64,000 nucleotides of DNA from Nostoc sp. B(2019) (GTDB lineage: Bacteria > Cyanobacteriota > Cyanobacteriia > Cyanobacteriales > Nostocaceae). Positions 17,293 to 26,794 of this stretch are shown here, in pieces. The notes beneath the pieces are model-generated. The model did not search any database and had not been told where the DNA came from. It saw only the letters and a list, made by a program, of their open reading frames with translations. How positions within the stretch are numbered: position 1 is the stretch's first letter; every line of letters begins with the position of its first letter. Position numbers and translations under genes: made by a program. The stretch covers positions 186,001 through 250,000 of the forward strand of contig NZ_WVID01000003.1 in the NCBI RefSeq assembly GCF_010091925.1. Reading direction: 5' to 3'.

Positions 17293-17988
17293 ATGTCAGC
17301 ACAACTGTTACTGGTAGATGATGAACCAGGATTGCGTGAAGCCGTGAAAGACTATTTGCAGGAAAGCGGTTTCAGCGTTCAAGTTGCCAGTAACGCCCGT
17401 GAGGGTTGGGACTTGATGCAGCAAAATACACCTGATTTAGTTATTTCTGATGTCATGATGCCCCAAGTGGATGGCTATCAGTTCCTTAAGCAATTGCGAG
17501 AAGACCCCCGCTTCCAAGCGCTTCCGGTAGTATTCTTAACTGCTAAAGGTATGACAGGCGATCGCATCCAAGGCTATCAAGCTGGTGTTGATGCTTATCT
17601 ACCCAAACCCTTTGATCCAGATGAGTTAGTGGCAATAGTCGAAAACTTACTGACCCGCCGCACCGCCGCGCCTCCAGCTACAGGAGAAGAAGTTGAAACT
17701 CCTGATATTGCTGAACTGGCCAATCAGATTGCTCAAATTAAGGCCTTGTTAACTCAAAGAAGTGCAATTTCTCAATCCCCAGCACCATTCAAAATTGATT
17801 TAACCCCCAGGGAACAAAGTGTTTTAAACTTGGTGGCCGAAGGGTTGATGAACAAAGAAATCGCTCGTCGGTTAGAAACTAGTGTCCGTAATGTAGAAAA
17901 GTATGTAAGTCGTTTGTTTAGCAAAACTGGCACTAATAGCCGTACGGAGTTAGTTCGTTTTGCTCTAGAACACGGTCTTGCTAAATAG
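17293..17988 (+). CDS. REC-LuxR (NarL-type) response regulator, Ycf29-like
   Basis: 231 residues. Receiver domain 1-120: acidic pair DDE (9-11), phosphoacceptor aspartate in VISDVMMP (about 55), conserved TAKG (about 86) and lysine in YLPKPFDPDE. A Pro/Ala linker leads to a LuxR-type HTH at 170-231: LTPREQSVLNLVAEGLMNKEIARRL. The text RNVEKYVSRLF and TGTNSRTELVRFAL is what I recall of the Ycf29/TctD group conserved in cyanobacteria and red-algal plastids. An AAGGAA ribosome site precedes the ATG. Partner kinase not in the window. Confidence 0.9.
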   Translation: MSAQLLLVDDEPGLREAVKDYLQESGFSVQVASNAREGWDLMQQNTPDLVISDVMMPQVDGYQFLKQLREDPRFQALPVVFLTAKGMTGDRIQGYQAGVDAYLPKPFDPDELVAIVENLLTRRTAAPPATGEEVETPDIAELANQIAQIKALLTQRSAISQSPAPFKIDLTPREQSVLNLVAEGLMNKEIARRLETSVRNVEKYVSRLFSKTGTNSRTELVRFALEHGLAK

Positions 17989-18058
17989 ATAGCCCGTAAA
18001 ATCTTCCTTCTCTCAAAAGTCCAGAGTCCAGAATAACTCTTGACCATACGAGCGTGCT

Positions 18059-18297
18059 GAGTCCTGAGTGAGGAAAAACCACTCAGTACGCTTTGTACTT
18101 GGTGAAGTAGCCCTGAAGACGGGTTTACCGTCGCAGGGGACTACTGAACCCGAAGGGTACACATCCCGGAAGAAAGTAGGCGGATCGTGAATGTCACCAG
18201 AAGGTTGATACTCCGCTTCTAGAGTGAGCGGTCTTTTAACTCAATGTGAGCTTATAACGAATGCCATTCGTTATAAGCTCACATTAGCTCAGGACTC
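18059..18297 (+). ncRNA. Strongly folded non-coding RNA candidate, possibly an IscB omega-RNA (HEARO)-like element
   Basis: No ORF crosses this stretch. Local pairings: GTAC/GTAC (18086-18098); a compound stem AGTAG-CCCTG-GACGG (18106-18122) with CCGTC-CAGGG-CTACT (18128-18145); ACCC-GAA-GGGT (18148-18158); GTGA-ATG-TCAC (18187-18197); GCGGA/TCCGC (18180-18216); and CCGCT/AGCGG followed by TCTTTT (18213-18236), a terminator shape. The last two share bases and exclude each other. The ends GAGTCCTGAG (18059-18068) and CTCAGGACTC (18288-18297) are perfect complements. The TAGAGTG segment, the overall stem order and the GTGA at 18246 resemble HEARO/omega-RNA as I remember it; no IscB gene is nearby. 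Confidence 0.6.
18243..18285. repeat. Perfect 20-bp inverted repeat with 3-base loop
   Basis: Arms 18243-18262 and 18266-18285 (AATGTGAGCTTATAACGAAT and its exact complement) with loop GCC. It lies directly after the T run of the RNA candidate. A stem this long and perfect in AT-rich spacer is unlikely by chance; it could be a transcription stop, an RNase-resistant 3' end or a small palindromic mobile repeat. Confidence 0.9.
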
Positions 18298-18752
18298 TTC
18301 ATTATTGCCGCACAAAATGGCATTATTCAACTTTGTAAAATCCTACATTAGGTAACGGTATTAGCTCCGAACATCAACCATAAATATTATCCAAAATACT
18401 TGATTTGTTCAGATATTTAGCCTAATCAGTTACTAGCTAATATTACTTCAAATCTAAGTACAACAATGGTTTCAGGATTCTCTGGGAATATAAATTTAGA
18501 AAAATTGCAACCAACCTTGGAAGCAAGGTATGACTGCATTAGAAGTCACCTAAGTATATTCGTAGTGTAAAGGTTAAAGACTACTGTAGATGCTTCTTTA
18601 GCTTCCCTTGGGGTAAGCTCTAGCTCGTAGCCGTGGGGATAATTTGTACAAAAGCCAACTCATAATAAGAGCAAATAGGCAAATAGACAAATTTAACACC
18701 AATTAAATATTTGATGCTTAATTCACAATTTGCCACTACTCAAACTACACTT

Positions 18753-19037
18753 TTAAGCTTGTGCATTATCAGCAGCATTACGCAAGCGCATTAGCTGACG
18801 TCGCATTTGAGGTGAGGCTTTGAACTCAGATACTTCCTGGGCTTTAACAGACGCTTGTAGCGTCTCCAGAAAGTCGTCAGATCCCTCGGTTAAAGCATCA
18901 AGTAGCACCTGCAACAGTTGCTCGCGATCGCCCAATAGACTCTTTTCCTCAATCAACCGAAATTTGAGATGTATCTCGCACTCATAAACACCTACTTCGA
19001 GATTATTTATTTGGCGTGGTAATGCTTTGGAGTTCAT
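18753..19037 (-). CDS. Conserved small hypothetical protein, 94 aa
   Basis: Starts MNSKALPRQINNLEVGVYECEIHLKFRLIEE; a beta-rich N-terminus is followed by two helices (DREQLLQVLLDALTEG, QMRRQLMRLRNAADN). I recall near-identical small proteins in other Nostocales, without known function. Coding quality (regular codon phase, acidic then basic ending) supports a real gene. It is isolated, with 700-900 bases of non-coding DNA on each side. Confidence 0.7.
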   Translation of the reverse strand: MNSKALPRQINNLEVGVYECEIHLKFRLIEEKSLLGDREQLLQVLLDALTEGSDDFLETLQASVKAQEVSEFKASPQMRRQLMRLRNAADNAQA

Positions 19038-19944
19038 AGTTTTTAGGATTCCTTTATTTGGGGGCTATCAGGGTCAGAAAGTAGATCTCCAGCAAAAATT
19101 CTTTATATTTTTTTTGAATCCAAAGTGTTTGAATTAAGAATTTTTCTTCATCCATCACATTTGTATTCCATTTCACTCTCCTGTGGTTTTTTTTTGGGAA
19201 GCTAGACTCTCACCGTCTAGGTTTTGCTGTTCCTGCGCCAAATGTAGCTTAAGGTAAGCCATAACTATTATTCAGTTTTTAAGATTCCATACAATAAAGT
19301 TTCTGTAAGAAGTTGTTCTGGCTTTTTAAAGGTTTTTACATCAACTTTATCTTTACGTCAATAATAGTTTGAGTTGTTACTAGATTTTTGGTGTTTATAC
19401 GTAAGTAAAAACGCTGATTTTTTTCCATTTAATTAGAGCCAGAGGTCGATGTACCCCAACTACGTAAAACTACTTGATGTACGTTTTTTTCATCAGCAAA
19501 TTTAGGAAACGTTAATGAGCAAAGTTATTCAAGGTAAACTTTTTTTGGAAGGACAACATATACACCGCTCAAATTATTCCAGTCGAGTATTTTATCCTAC
19601 TGTCTTCTGTCCCTGATAAGTACGAAAAGTTAGGCTGTTAAGCTTTGGTAAGACTAGCAGACCGCTGAGACTTGTTTGTGGTTTTCTCAAATGAAAACAC
19701 TCTACCCAATAATTGTGGTAAGAGAACAATTAGGCGACTTTAAATCCTAGCAGTGATTTCCTGCTTCAACCCTTAACAGCAGTCGGAGCAACAAGTAACC
19801 CAGGCGATATTTTGACTTCAGCCCGTTCAATATTCCTTTGGGGAGTTAAGGCTGGGCTTAAAGCTTGTGAGTTAAGGACATTCAAGCTCAGGTATAGCGT
19901 CTACAATGATTTCAGTGTAATTCACCCAAATCTTACACCCTCTT
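19038..19944. other. 900-base gene-free region upstream of ndhM
   Basis: No supportable ORF on either strand. One small hairpin, CTAGAC/GTCTAG (19204-19221). The segment 19740-19940 just before ndhM is less AT-rich than the rest, and contains AGCCC/GGGCT (about 19822-19858), so it may be a long 5' leader of ndhM. Function not visible. Confidence 0.5.
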
Positions 19945-20304
19945 ATGGATAACCCGATGCTGCTCAAGTCCACAACCCGTCATATCCGCATTTTTGCGGC
20001 TGAAATGGATCGGGATGGCGAACTGCTTCCTAGTAATCAAGTTTTAACGTTAGATGTTGACCCAGACAACGAATTCAATTGGAATGAAGATGCACTGCAA
20101 AAGATTTATCGGAAGTTTGATGAACTAGTAGAAGCATCTAGCGGTGTGGACTTAACAGACTATAACTTGCGTCGCATTGGTTCAGACTTGGAGCATTTTT
20201 TGCGATCGCTCCTGCAACAAGGTGAAGTCAGCTACAATCTTTCTGCCCGTGTTACTAACTACAGCATGGGAATTCCCCAAGTTGCAGCTGACGGCAATCA
20301 ATAA
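19945..20304 (+). CDS. ndhM: NAD(P)H-quinone oxidoreductase (NDH-1) subunit M
   Basis: 119 residues matching NdhM: MLLKSTTRHIRIFAAE, VLTLDVDPDNEFNWNEDALQK, YRKFDELVE, LTDYNLRRIGSDLEHFLRSLL and a C-terminal SYNLSARVTNYSMG. NdhM is an oxygenic-photosynthesis-specific subunit on the cytoplasmic side of NDH-1, needed for cyclic electron flow, respiration and CO2 uptake forms. The MDNPMLLKST start is that of Nostoc homologs as I recall them; Met5 is possible. Monocistronic here, with unusually large empty flanks. Confidence 0.93.
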   Translation: MDNPMLLKSTTRHIRIFAAEMDRDGELLPSNQVLTLDVDPDNEFNWNEDALQKIYRKFDELVEASSGVDLTDYNLRRIGSDLEHFLRSLLQQGEVSYNLSARVTNYSMGIPQVAADGNQ

Positions 20305-21731
20305 GGTTAAGAGTTTGCAAATTATGAGTTATGAGTTTTGTAACTCTTGACTCATCGGGGCATGGTTTATCCATGCCCCAACTTACTCTTAAATGATGAT
20401 TCTGAATAAAACCCAGATGTATCATAAAACTGCTCAAACAGTATATTTATGATTTTGTCTGTTCTATTTACAACTTGTTAATAGTAGAATCCCATCACAA
20501 TTTGCTAAGGTTTTCACCTCTAGAACAGCCAAACTTAATTTTTGTGAGAATGTCCCACGAATCCTAGCATGAAAATTTAATCTTTTAAAGAATTTGGCAG
20601 CAGCAAATTAAATTTTATAAAATCCCCTAATTGAGAATTCGCTAACTTACCCAATGAGCTAGTATCAGGTTTAACGCCAGTTGTAATGTATTGTGCTCAG
20701 TACCAGTGACCAGAAGTTTGAGGTAATGTTAGCCGGGACATGGATAGGCAAACTTAAACAGAATAAATGATTAATTCATGACATAACTTAATTTTTTCTC
20801 CAAAGGTAAAAAATTAACTATGTAAATCATGAGCTAACAGTATTTAACAAAAACGACTTGATTGTAATTGAGCACTAACCTAAATCAGGCGATTCCAAAA
20901 ACCTAGTTTTGCAGAAATCTGCTCAATACAAACGCTTCTCAAAAATTACATCAAAAATTTAACTAAATAGGTTTTTCTCAATCAGAAATTACTAATAGAT
21001 TTATTTAAAATTCAAAATTGTAAAGAAATTAACAGGGATGTTAGTATCAATAGATATATTTGCATTCCTGAGCGTAACCATTACCAGGATATTGGTAATT
21101 AATGACAACAATTGCTCTAATACATTGCTCCTACTACGAGACAGAGTAGTAATCTTCAATTTTTAGCCTGAAAACGAAATAAATCGCCTACTTTGGTTAA
21201 TAGCCAAAATTTATGACTGTTGACTAGAGATCAGCACTGATCTAATTTGGTTGTTTGTCAACGTGGTAAATGCTAAAATTTAGCAAATATTTATTACCAA
21301 TATTTAAGATTATTTAGAATCGCGATAACTTTATATATTACCTATCTTAATTCTTAATTAAAGTTCATTAGTGCCTTCCTACTTATAAACTAAATTAATA
21401 CCAACATTATCTATCTCTTGATCATGGGGTAATTTAGTAAAACAAAATAGCATAGCTGAGCTTGGGTTATGTTTTGGTGACAGGGTTAGCGTTAGTTGCT
21501 CTGGTGATGCAGAGTCACAGAGCAATAGAAGCTATGATTGAGGCTGTAGGGTTGACTTAGGAGCGTGTTCTTTGGATAAGTAGGTAAATAAGTATTAGCA
21601 CCTGCTGGTATCTGCCAGCTAAAATCATTATCCAAAGTTTGGATATGTCAAGTTCAAGAAACATGAGCGGTCTAGGTTGCCGCTGCCAATGCTGTTGAAG
21701 AAATTGCCAAGCGCTGATCGGTGCGACAACT
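20305..21731. other. 1.4-kb gene-poor AT-rich region
   Basis: No convincing gene. The most coding-like text is 21462-21560, a TTG-started frame of 32 codons (YVLVTGLALVALVMQS, EAMIEAVG) directly after a stop, which may be the tail of a decayed gene or chance. The rest has many poly-A/T tracts. The region separates ndhM from the phosphatase/CHAT block and could hold a long leader for the phosphatase gene at 21732. Confidence 0.5.
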
Positions 21732-24011
21732 ATGGAAAATGAAGCGGCAACACTCTACTGCCCAAATGAAAACTGTCAGGCTCTCAACCCCCTGACTCAC
21801 AAGTTTTGTCAGCGATGCTCCACACCCCTACCCAAAATTTATCTCTGGGCTGTGGTAGATGGATTGAGTGTGGGTAGCTCTGGAGAAATATTAGCCGATC
21901 GCTATTTAGTCATCAATCAATCTGTAGTTTTAGATACGAAGCCAGGTTTATTACCTCAAACGCCTGAGTTAGATGATGTAGAAGTAATCAGAGCTTATTT
22001 GAGGCTAATTCCCTACCGCTTAAACGTACCGCAGGTATATGGAGTAATGCCTTTAACTGACGGACACTCCCATCAAGAAATCTTACTTTTAGAAAAACCG
22101 CCACTGCTTGTAGATGATATTCAACAAGTGCATCTATGCAGCGATTTAATTACAGCTTGGCGTGATGCGACATCGATGCGTCAATTAAATTGGCTATGGC
22201 AATTAGCTCATCTGTGGCAACCTCTTTTAAGTGAAGGCGTCGTCTCTAGCTTACTTGATCCTTATTTATTGCGGGTAGAAGGGCCATTAGTGCGCTTGTT
22301 GGAATTGCGTTTCGACCCCGAAACAGCGCCAGAACTGCCTCAATTAGGTGAATTTTGGCAGCAGTTGCTCAGCGAAACCAAACCAGTTATAGCCGAATTT
22401 GTAAGTGTTATTAGCCAGTCTTTAATTCAAGGAGAGATTAACTCACCTGAGCAATTAATCGCAGTTTTAGATCGCGGACTAGCAGAATTAGGGCGATCGC
22501 AAACACCCACGATCGCAATTGCGACCAAAACTGACACTGGTCCCAGCCGCCAACGTAACGAAGACGCTTGTTACCCCCCCAGTGGCACACTTCTAAGCAA
22601 ACCACCACAGCCGACAGCCTTAGCAATTGTTTGTGATGGCATTGGCGGACACGAGGGAGGCAATGTTGCATCAAATTTAGCAATTGAAACGATCCAGCAG
22701 CAGGTACAACAATTAACAAAGGTTCCCTACGATCACATAGACCCTCCAATGCTGCTCGCTGACTTAGAATTGGCTGTAGCAGTTGCCAATGACAAAATTA
22801 GTCAGCGCAACGATGGAGAAAATCGCCAAGGGCGTCAACGCATGGGCACAACCTTAGTGATGGCATTGCCCGTTGCTCATGAAATTTATATTACTCACGT
22901 TGGCGATAGTCGTGCCTACTGGATTACACGCCACGGCTGTTACCAAGTTACTCTTGATGATGATGTCGCTTCCCGCGAGGTAAGGCTAGGCTATGCAGTC
23001 TACCGCGAGGCCGTGCAACAGAGTGCTTCTGGATCTCTTGTGCAGGCTTTGGGGATGAGTCCCAGCACTTCATTGCATCCTACTTCCCAACGATTTATCC
23101 TCGATGAAGATGCTGTTTTTCTACTCACATCCGATGGTTTGAGTGATTTTGATCGCATAGAGGAGTCCTGGGAAACAGAAATTTTGCCAATTCTGGCTAG
23201 CGAAGTTAATTTAGCAACTGTTGCGGACAGGTTAGTAGAAATCGCCAATACTAAGAATGGACACGATAATGTCACCATCGCTTTAGTACATTATCAAGTC
23301 CAATACTGGGAACCAGAAATCGCTGTAAAAGCAGTCATTCCAGACAGTGCTTCCGTAAAAACTGCTGATTTAGCGTCCAGAGGGACAGGTGGAACAGTTT
23401 TAGGTAGCCCCAATCAGAAAACTCAGGTAATTCCAGAAAGCAAACCAGCTAAAACTCCCCAATTACCGCTACAGTTCTTAGTCCCATTAATATTGGTTAT
23501 AGCCGCTGGTTCTCTGGGATACTTCGTGATGAAACTGCGATCGCCATCTGGCTCGATTCCATTGTTGTCTAGTCCGACACCCCAACAGCCAACTCCCGCA
23601 GCAACACTTGAGGCGCGATCGCTTGCTAACCTTGCAGCCGGGTGGGTAATTCAAACTCAGCGTGCAATCCCCTTAAGAAACAACCAATCGCTTCCCTCTG
23701 GTACTTTTTTAGAAGTTGTTGACAAAATACCGAGTACTAGAACTGCTTCTGGTGGCTCTGAGGTACAACTGCGGCTCTGCTCAAATCAAAGTACGCCAAC
23801 AGCAAATGTAAACAAACCACTAGTATCTTCCCCTGCGGCTCCAACAACAACTTTACCGGAAGAGAAAACAGTATTGATTGACTTCTCCCAACTGAAACGT
23901 TTTGGAGTCTCTGTTTTGCCATCGGACGCACCAAGTCCATGTAATACTATCACGCAACCGCCAGTTAGTAATTCACCTGATACCAGTCCAACTGAATCAA
24001 ATACTCGATAA
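21732..24011 (+). CDS. PP2C-type Ser/Thr phosphatase with zinc ribbon and membrane segment
   Basis: 759 residues. Order: a four-Cys zinc ribbon at Cys10/15/26/29; a helical middle region; a PP2C (PPM) catalytic domain at about 260-522 with RQRNEDA, VCDGIGGHEGG (metal Asp302), GTTLVMA, HVGDSRAYW (389-397), LTSDGLSDF (about 466-474) and GHDNVTIALV; one membrane helix at 579-602; a Ser/Thr/Pro-rich tail. It would remove phosphate from Ser/Thr on targets of Hanks kinases, from the cytoplasmic side. The next gene (CHAT-FHA) follows on the same strand and carries a phosphothreonine-binding FHA domain, suggesting a shared pathway. Confidence 0.93.
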   Translation: MENEAATLYCPNENCQALNPLTHKFCQRCSTPLPKIYLWAVVDGLSVGSSGEILADRYLVINQSVVLDTKPGLLPQTPELDDVEVIRAYLRLIPYRLNVPQVYGVMPLTDGHSHQEILLLEKPPLLVDDIQQVHLCSDLITAWRDATSMRQLNWLWQLAHLWQPLLSEGVVSSLLDPYLLRVEGPLVRLLELRFDPETAPELPQLGEFWQQLLSETKPVIAEFVSVISQSLIQGEINSPEQLIAVLDRGLAELGRSQTPTIAIATKTDTGPSRQRNEDACYPPSGTLLSKPPQPTALAIVCDGIGGHEGGNVASNLAIETIQQQVQQLTKVPYDHIDPPMLLADLELAVAVANDKISQRNDGENRQGRQRMGTTLVMALPVAHEIYITHVGDSRAYWITRHGCYQVTLDDDVASREVRLGYAVYREAVQQSASGSLVQALGMSPSTSLHPTSQRFILDEDAVFLLTSDGLSDFDRIEESWETEILPILASEVNLATVADRLVEIANTKNGHDNVTIALVHYQVQYWEPEIAVKAVIPDSASVKTADLASRGTGGTVLGSPNQKTQVIPESKPAKTPQLPLQFLVPLILVIAAGSLGYFVMKLRSPSGSIPLLSSPTPQQPTPAATLEARSLANLAAGWVIQTQRAIPLRNNQSLPSGTFLEVVDKIPSTRTASGGSEVQLRLCSNQSTPTANVNKPLVSSPAAPTTTLPEEKTVLIDFSQLKRFGVSVLPSDAPSPCNTITQPPVSNSPDTSPTESNTR

Positions 24012-24134
24012 ACTGGTAGAAACCTGAAATAATACAGGTAACAATCAGAATAAAAAACTTACAAGGTGAAAGTTTTTACCTTGAAAAATTGTTATTTGAA
24101 ATGATTTGTTTTTAGCTTGTAGTTTAATGAATCC

Positions 24135-25715
24135 ATGCCATCCCTGAATCTGGCGATCGCCCGTCTCCTAAACACTGGCACTGACAACTTCGCCATTTGG
24201 GTGGTCAAAGCTCCCTATCCTAGTGGCTATGTTCTACGTGACTGTGTATGGCCTGTTGAACTAACTCAAGTCTGGCAAGAATGGCAGCAAATGTTTGCTG
24301 GTCATAGTCGCTTAGATATTTCCCCTTCAACATCTGAGCGGGCAAACCCATTCCCCATTAACTTGATTTCACCCCCTTCAAGTCAGGCCACGGGGCCTTA
24401 CAGTAGTCGTCTAATGCAATACTTGGGAATAAGTTTATGGCGCTGGGTATTCGACGGAGCAATTCTTGGTAGTCTGGAACGTAGTCGCGGCATTGCTATG
24501 GGTCAGCATACACAATTGCGTTTTCGACTGGAAATTCGTGACCCGGATCTCATCGCTCTGCCTTGGGAAATTATGCAGCGTGAACCTGGTCAATCTGCTA
24601 TGTCCTTATCCCAAGATTTGCTATTTAGTCGCACCAGCAGTGAAGTTGACCCCCTGCCATATTTGCGAACTGACCAGGCTTTAAGTATCCTGCTAGTTTT
24701 GGGTCATGATGATAACCTGCAACTAGAACAAGAAGCCGCCATTTTACAGCAAACTCTTGCAGATGCCGCGACTGGGGCTGGCAATTCTCAGAGATATGCA
24801 CCATGCATAGTAAAGACACTTCTGCAACCAACCCCGCACGAGTTGATTCAAGAGCTAGAAACTAAAGCATATAACGTCTTTTTTTATGCTGGTCATGGTT
24901 TGCCTGGCCCAGATGGGGGATTACTGTTTTTACGCCCAGAGATGACCCTTAATGGTATAGAATTAGCGCAAGTATTGACGCGTACGGGTGTGAAATTGGC
25001 GGTTTTCAATGCCTGTTGGGGAGCACAACCCGCTGCTATCAATCACCAAGCCGTACCTGCTAGCAGTTTAGCAGAGGTACTAATTCGTCATGGTGTGCCT
25101 GCTGTTTTAGGGATGCGTGATGAGATTGCTGATCACGAAAGCCACAGTTTTATTCAAGCCTTTACCGAAGCTTTGCGATCGCGCAAGCCAATTGATGAAG
25201 CTGTAGCACAGGCTAGGCAAGAATTATTAACTCTATATAAATTCAATCAACCAGCTTGGACTTTGCCTGTTCTCTACCTGCATCCAGATTTTGATGGCGA
25301 ACTCATTAAGAGCTTTGATGAAGGAATTACGGAATTACCCGATACTGCTATCCCTGAAATCGGTTCCCCGGTTCCCATAGCCTCTTTGCGATCACTTTCT
25401 CCAGGTGGTATAACCTGGTCTTTGCGTTCTGGAGTCACTCGCATCGGTCGCACGAGAGATAATGATATTGTCATCCCAGAACCGTCGGTTTCTAAACGCC
25501 ACGCTGAAATCTTATGCCGTAACACCCTAACCGATGCTACGCTGGTGCGAACTTATTACTTGCAAGATTTATCTACCTACGGCACAACTTGGTTTTTAGC
25601 TCCTAATGGTTGGCAGCAAATCCTCCGCGAGGAAGTCCCATTGAAATCAGGAATGCAGTTAAAGTTTGGTAGTGCTAGAGGCGAAACCTGGGAGTTTATT
25701 ATTGAAGACTCTTAG
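24135..25715 (+). CDS. CHAT-domain caspase-like protein with C-terminal FHA domain
   Basis: 526 residues. The CHAT protease fold spans about 125-385: LRFRLEIRDPDLIALPWEIM, then the histidine box FFYAGHG (His254) and the cysteine box VFNACWG (Cys294), ending HGVPAVLGMRDEI and HSFIQAFTEAL. Both members of the His/Cys dyad are present, so it could be an active cysteine protease. The C-terminus (about 430-520) is an FHA domain: RIGRTRDNDIVI, SVSKRHAEI, LQDLSTYGTTW. FHA binds phosphothreonine, so a kinase/phosphatase could gate the protease. It starts 123 bases after the PP2C phosphatase gene. Confidence 0.92.
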   Translation: MPSLNLAIARLLNTGTDNFAIWVVKAPYPSGYVLRDCVWPVELTQVWQEWQQMFAGHSRLDISPSTSERANPFPINLISPPSSQATGPYSSRLMQYLGISLWRWVFDGAILGSLERSRGIAMGQHTQLRFRLEIRDPDLIALPWEIMQREPGQSAMSLSQDLLFSRTSSEVDPLPYLRTDQALSILLVLGHDDNLQLEQEAAILQQTLADAATGAGNSQRYAPCIVKTLLQPTPHELIQELETKAYNVFFYAGHGLPGPDGGLLFLRPEMTLNGIELAQVLTRTGVKLAVFNACWGAQPAAINHQAVPASSLAEVLIRHGVPAVLGMRDEIADHESHSFIQAFTEALRSRKPIDEAVAQARQELLTLYKFNQPAWTLPVLYLHPDFDGELIKSFDEGITELPDTAIPEIGSPVPIASLRSLSPGGITWSLRSGVTRIGRTRDNDIVIPEPSVSKRHAEILCRNTLTDATLVRTYYLQDLSTYGTTWFLAPNGWQQILREEVPLKSGMQLKFGSARGETWEFIIEDS

Positions 25716-25855
25716 CTCAAGTCATAGCAGAAATGAGATTTCAGTCATTAACATCAGCTTTTAGAACCTGCGTTCACTATAAGGAAAAACAACTTTGTTT
25801 TTGCGGAAATCTGATTCTTGCAGTTGTAGCTGTCAATACCGCTAATTAATCAATC

Positions 25856-26515
25856 ATGAGGCAAAAAATGAATAATAAAATCAACAGTTCTAACACTTCC
25901 AACTCTTTGCCGTCTCAAGTGGATTTAGAGTTTTTAGAAGCGTTATTGGAATCAGAGGATGTGACTTATCCCTGGAATCCAGCTGATGAGGAGTCAGAAG
26001 CTTATTTTCACGAACTAGAACAGGAGTTCGTTATCCCAGATTGGCTGGAGGATGAACTTAAAACAAGATCAGAAGGTTTTTACAACCATCTAGATACACT
26101 TTGGTCTGGTATTCCAGATACTCTATATTACGAACGTACTACAGAGCAAGTACTTGATGTTAATCTTCAAGAAACTTTACAAAATACTTTTGCTGCTTGT
26201 GTCCCCCAAGTTTGGCTCAACGCGATCGCCAAGAAAGCTGCTGAAATTTTTGCGCCTCACCAATCAATAGGCAACCAACTGGTTGAGTGCGTTCAGAGCG
26301 TACTACCAACCTGGGGAGCAGAAGACCTACTGGTATTAGCCCGTCCCCTTGCCTACTCTATGCGAAGCAACGAACCGCAAAATGTAGCATCTGTAGTTAA
26401 TAATCTTGACAATCGTGAGTGGACAACTTTATCAGAAATAGAGCAAGCCAAAGTTAGTTTAGCGATCGCCTACTATGCTTTAAATCAACTTAATAGCTAT
26501 CAGTCTAAACCATAA
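25856..26515 (+). CDS. Conserved hypothetical acidic protein, 219 aa
   Basis: No recognised domain. Acidic N-terminus (DLEFLEALLESEDV, DEESEAYFHELEQEF) followed by a helical C-terminal half (AAEIFAPHQSIGNQLVECVQ, LARPLAYSMRS). No membrane segment. It is the third plus-strand gene after the phosphatase and the CHAT-FHA gene, 140 bases downstream, so it may be a partner or regulatory target of that pair; this is inference from position only. Alternative start at Met4. Confidence 0.7.
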   Translation: MRQKMNNKINSSNTSNSLPSQVDLEFLEALLESEDVTYPWNPADEESEAYFHELEQEFVIPDWLEDELKTRSEGFYNHLDTLWSGIPDTLYYERTTEQVLDVNLQETLQNTFAACVPQVWLNAIAKKAAEIFAPHQSIGNQLVECVQSVLPTWGAEDLLVLARPLAYSMRSNEPQNVASVVNNLDNREWTTLSEIEQAKVSLAIAYYALNQLNSYQSKP

Positions 26516-26724
26516 CTTCAGTTTGTCATCTATTCCTTTCATCTCACATTATTTTGATTAGATTCAAGGGGCAAGTATGTATGATGTCTGTAAGTGGAGT
26601 AGTGGTTGTGTTGAAAGTATTACAGCTCTCTTATTTTCTTGCTTCAGACATAGAAACCCCAGATTAATTTCACAATAAGTTTATTGTAAGAATACCGCTA
26701 TCTATCCCAAGACGTAAATAGTTA

Positions 26725-26749
26725 GTCAAGAGTCAAGAGTCAAGGGTCA
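26725..26749. repeat. Heptanucleotide tandem repeat (GTCAAGA)
   Basis: Three to four units of GTCAAGA/GTCAAGG in the spacer between convergent genes. Typical short tandemly repeated repetitive DNA of heterocystous cyanobacteria. Confidence 0.75.
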
Positions 26750-26794
26750 GTATTTATTCCCCTTGTGCTCTCATGCTCCTTCATCTTCCCTCTC

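Noticed and set aside
18598-18645. Structured element in 'ttcccttggggtaagctctagctcgtagccgtgggg'
   Set aside because: A short GC-richer segment with weak pairing (AGCT palindromes); not enough to call an RNA.
26516-26794. Terminator pair between convergent genes
   Set aside because: I saw only the GTCAAGA tandem repeats and no clear GC stem with a T run.
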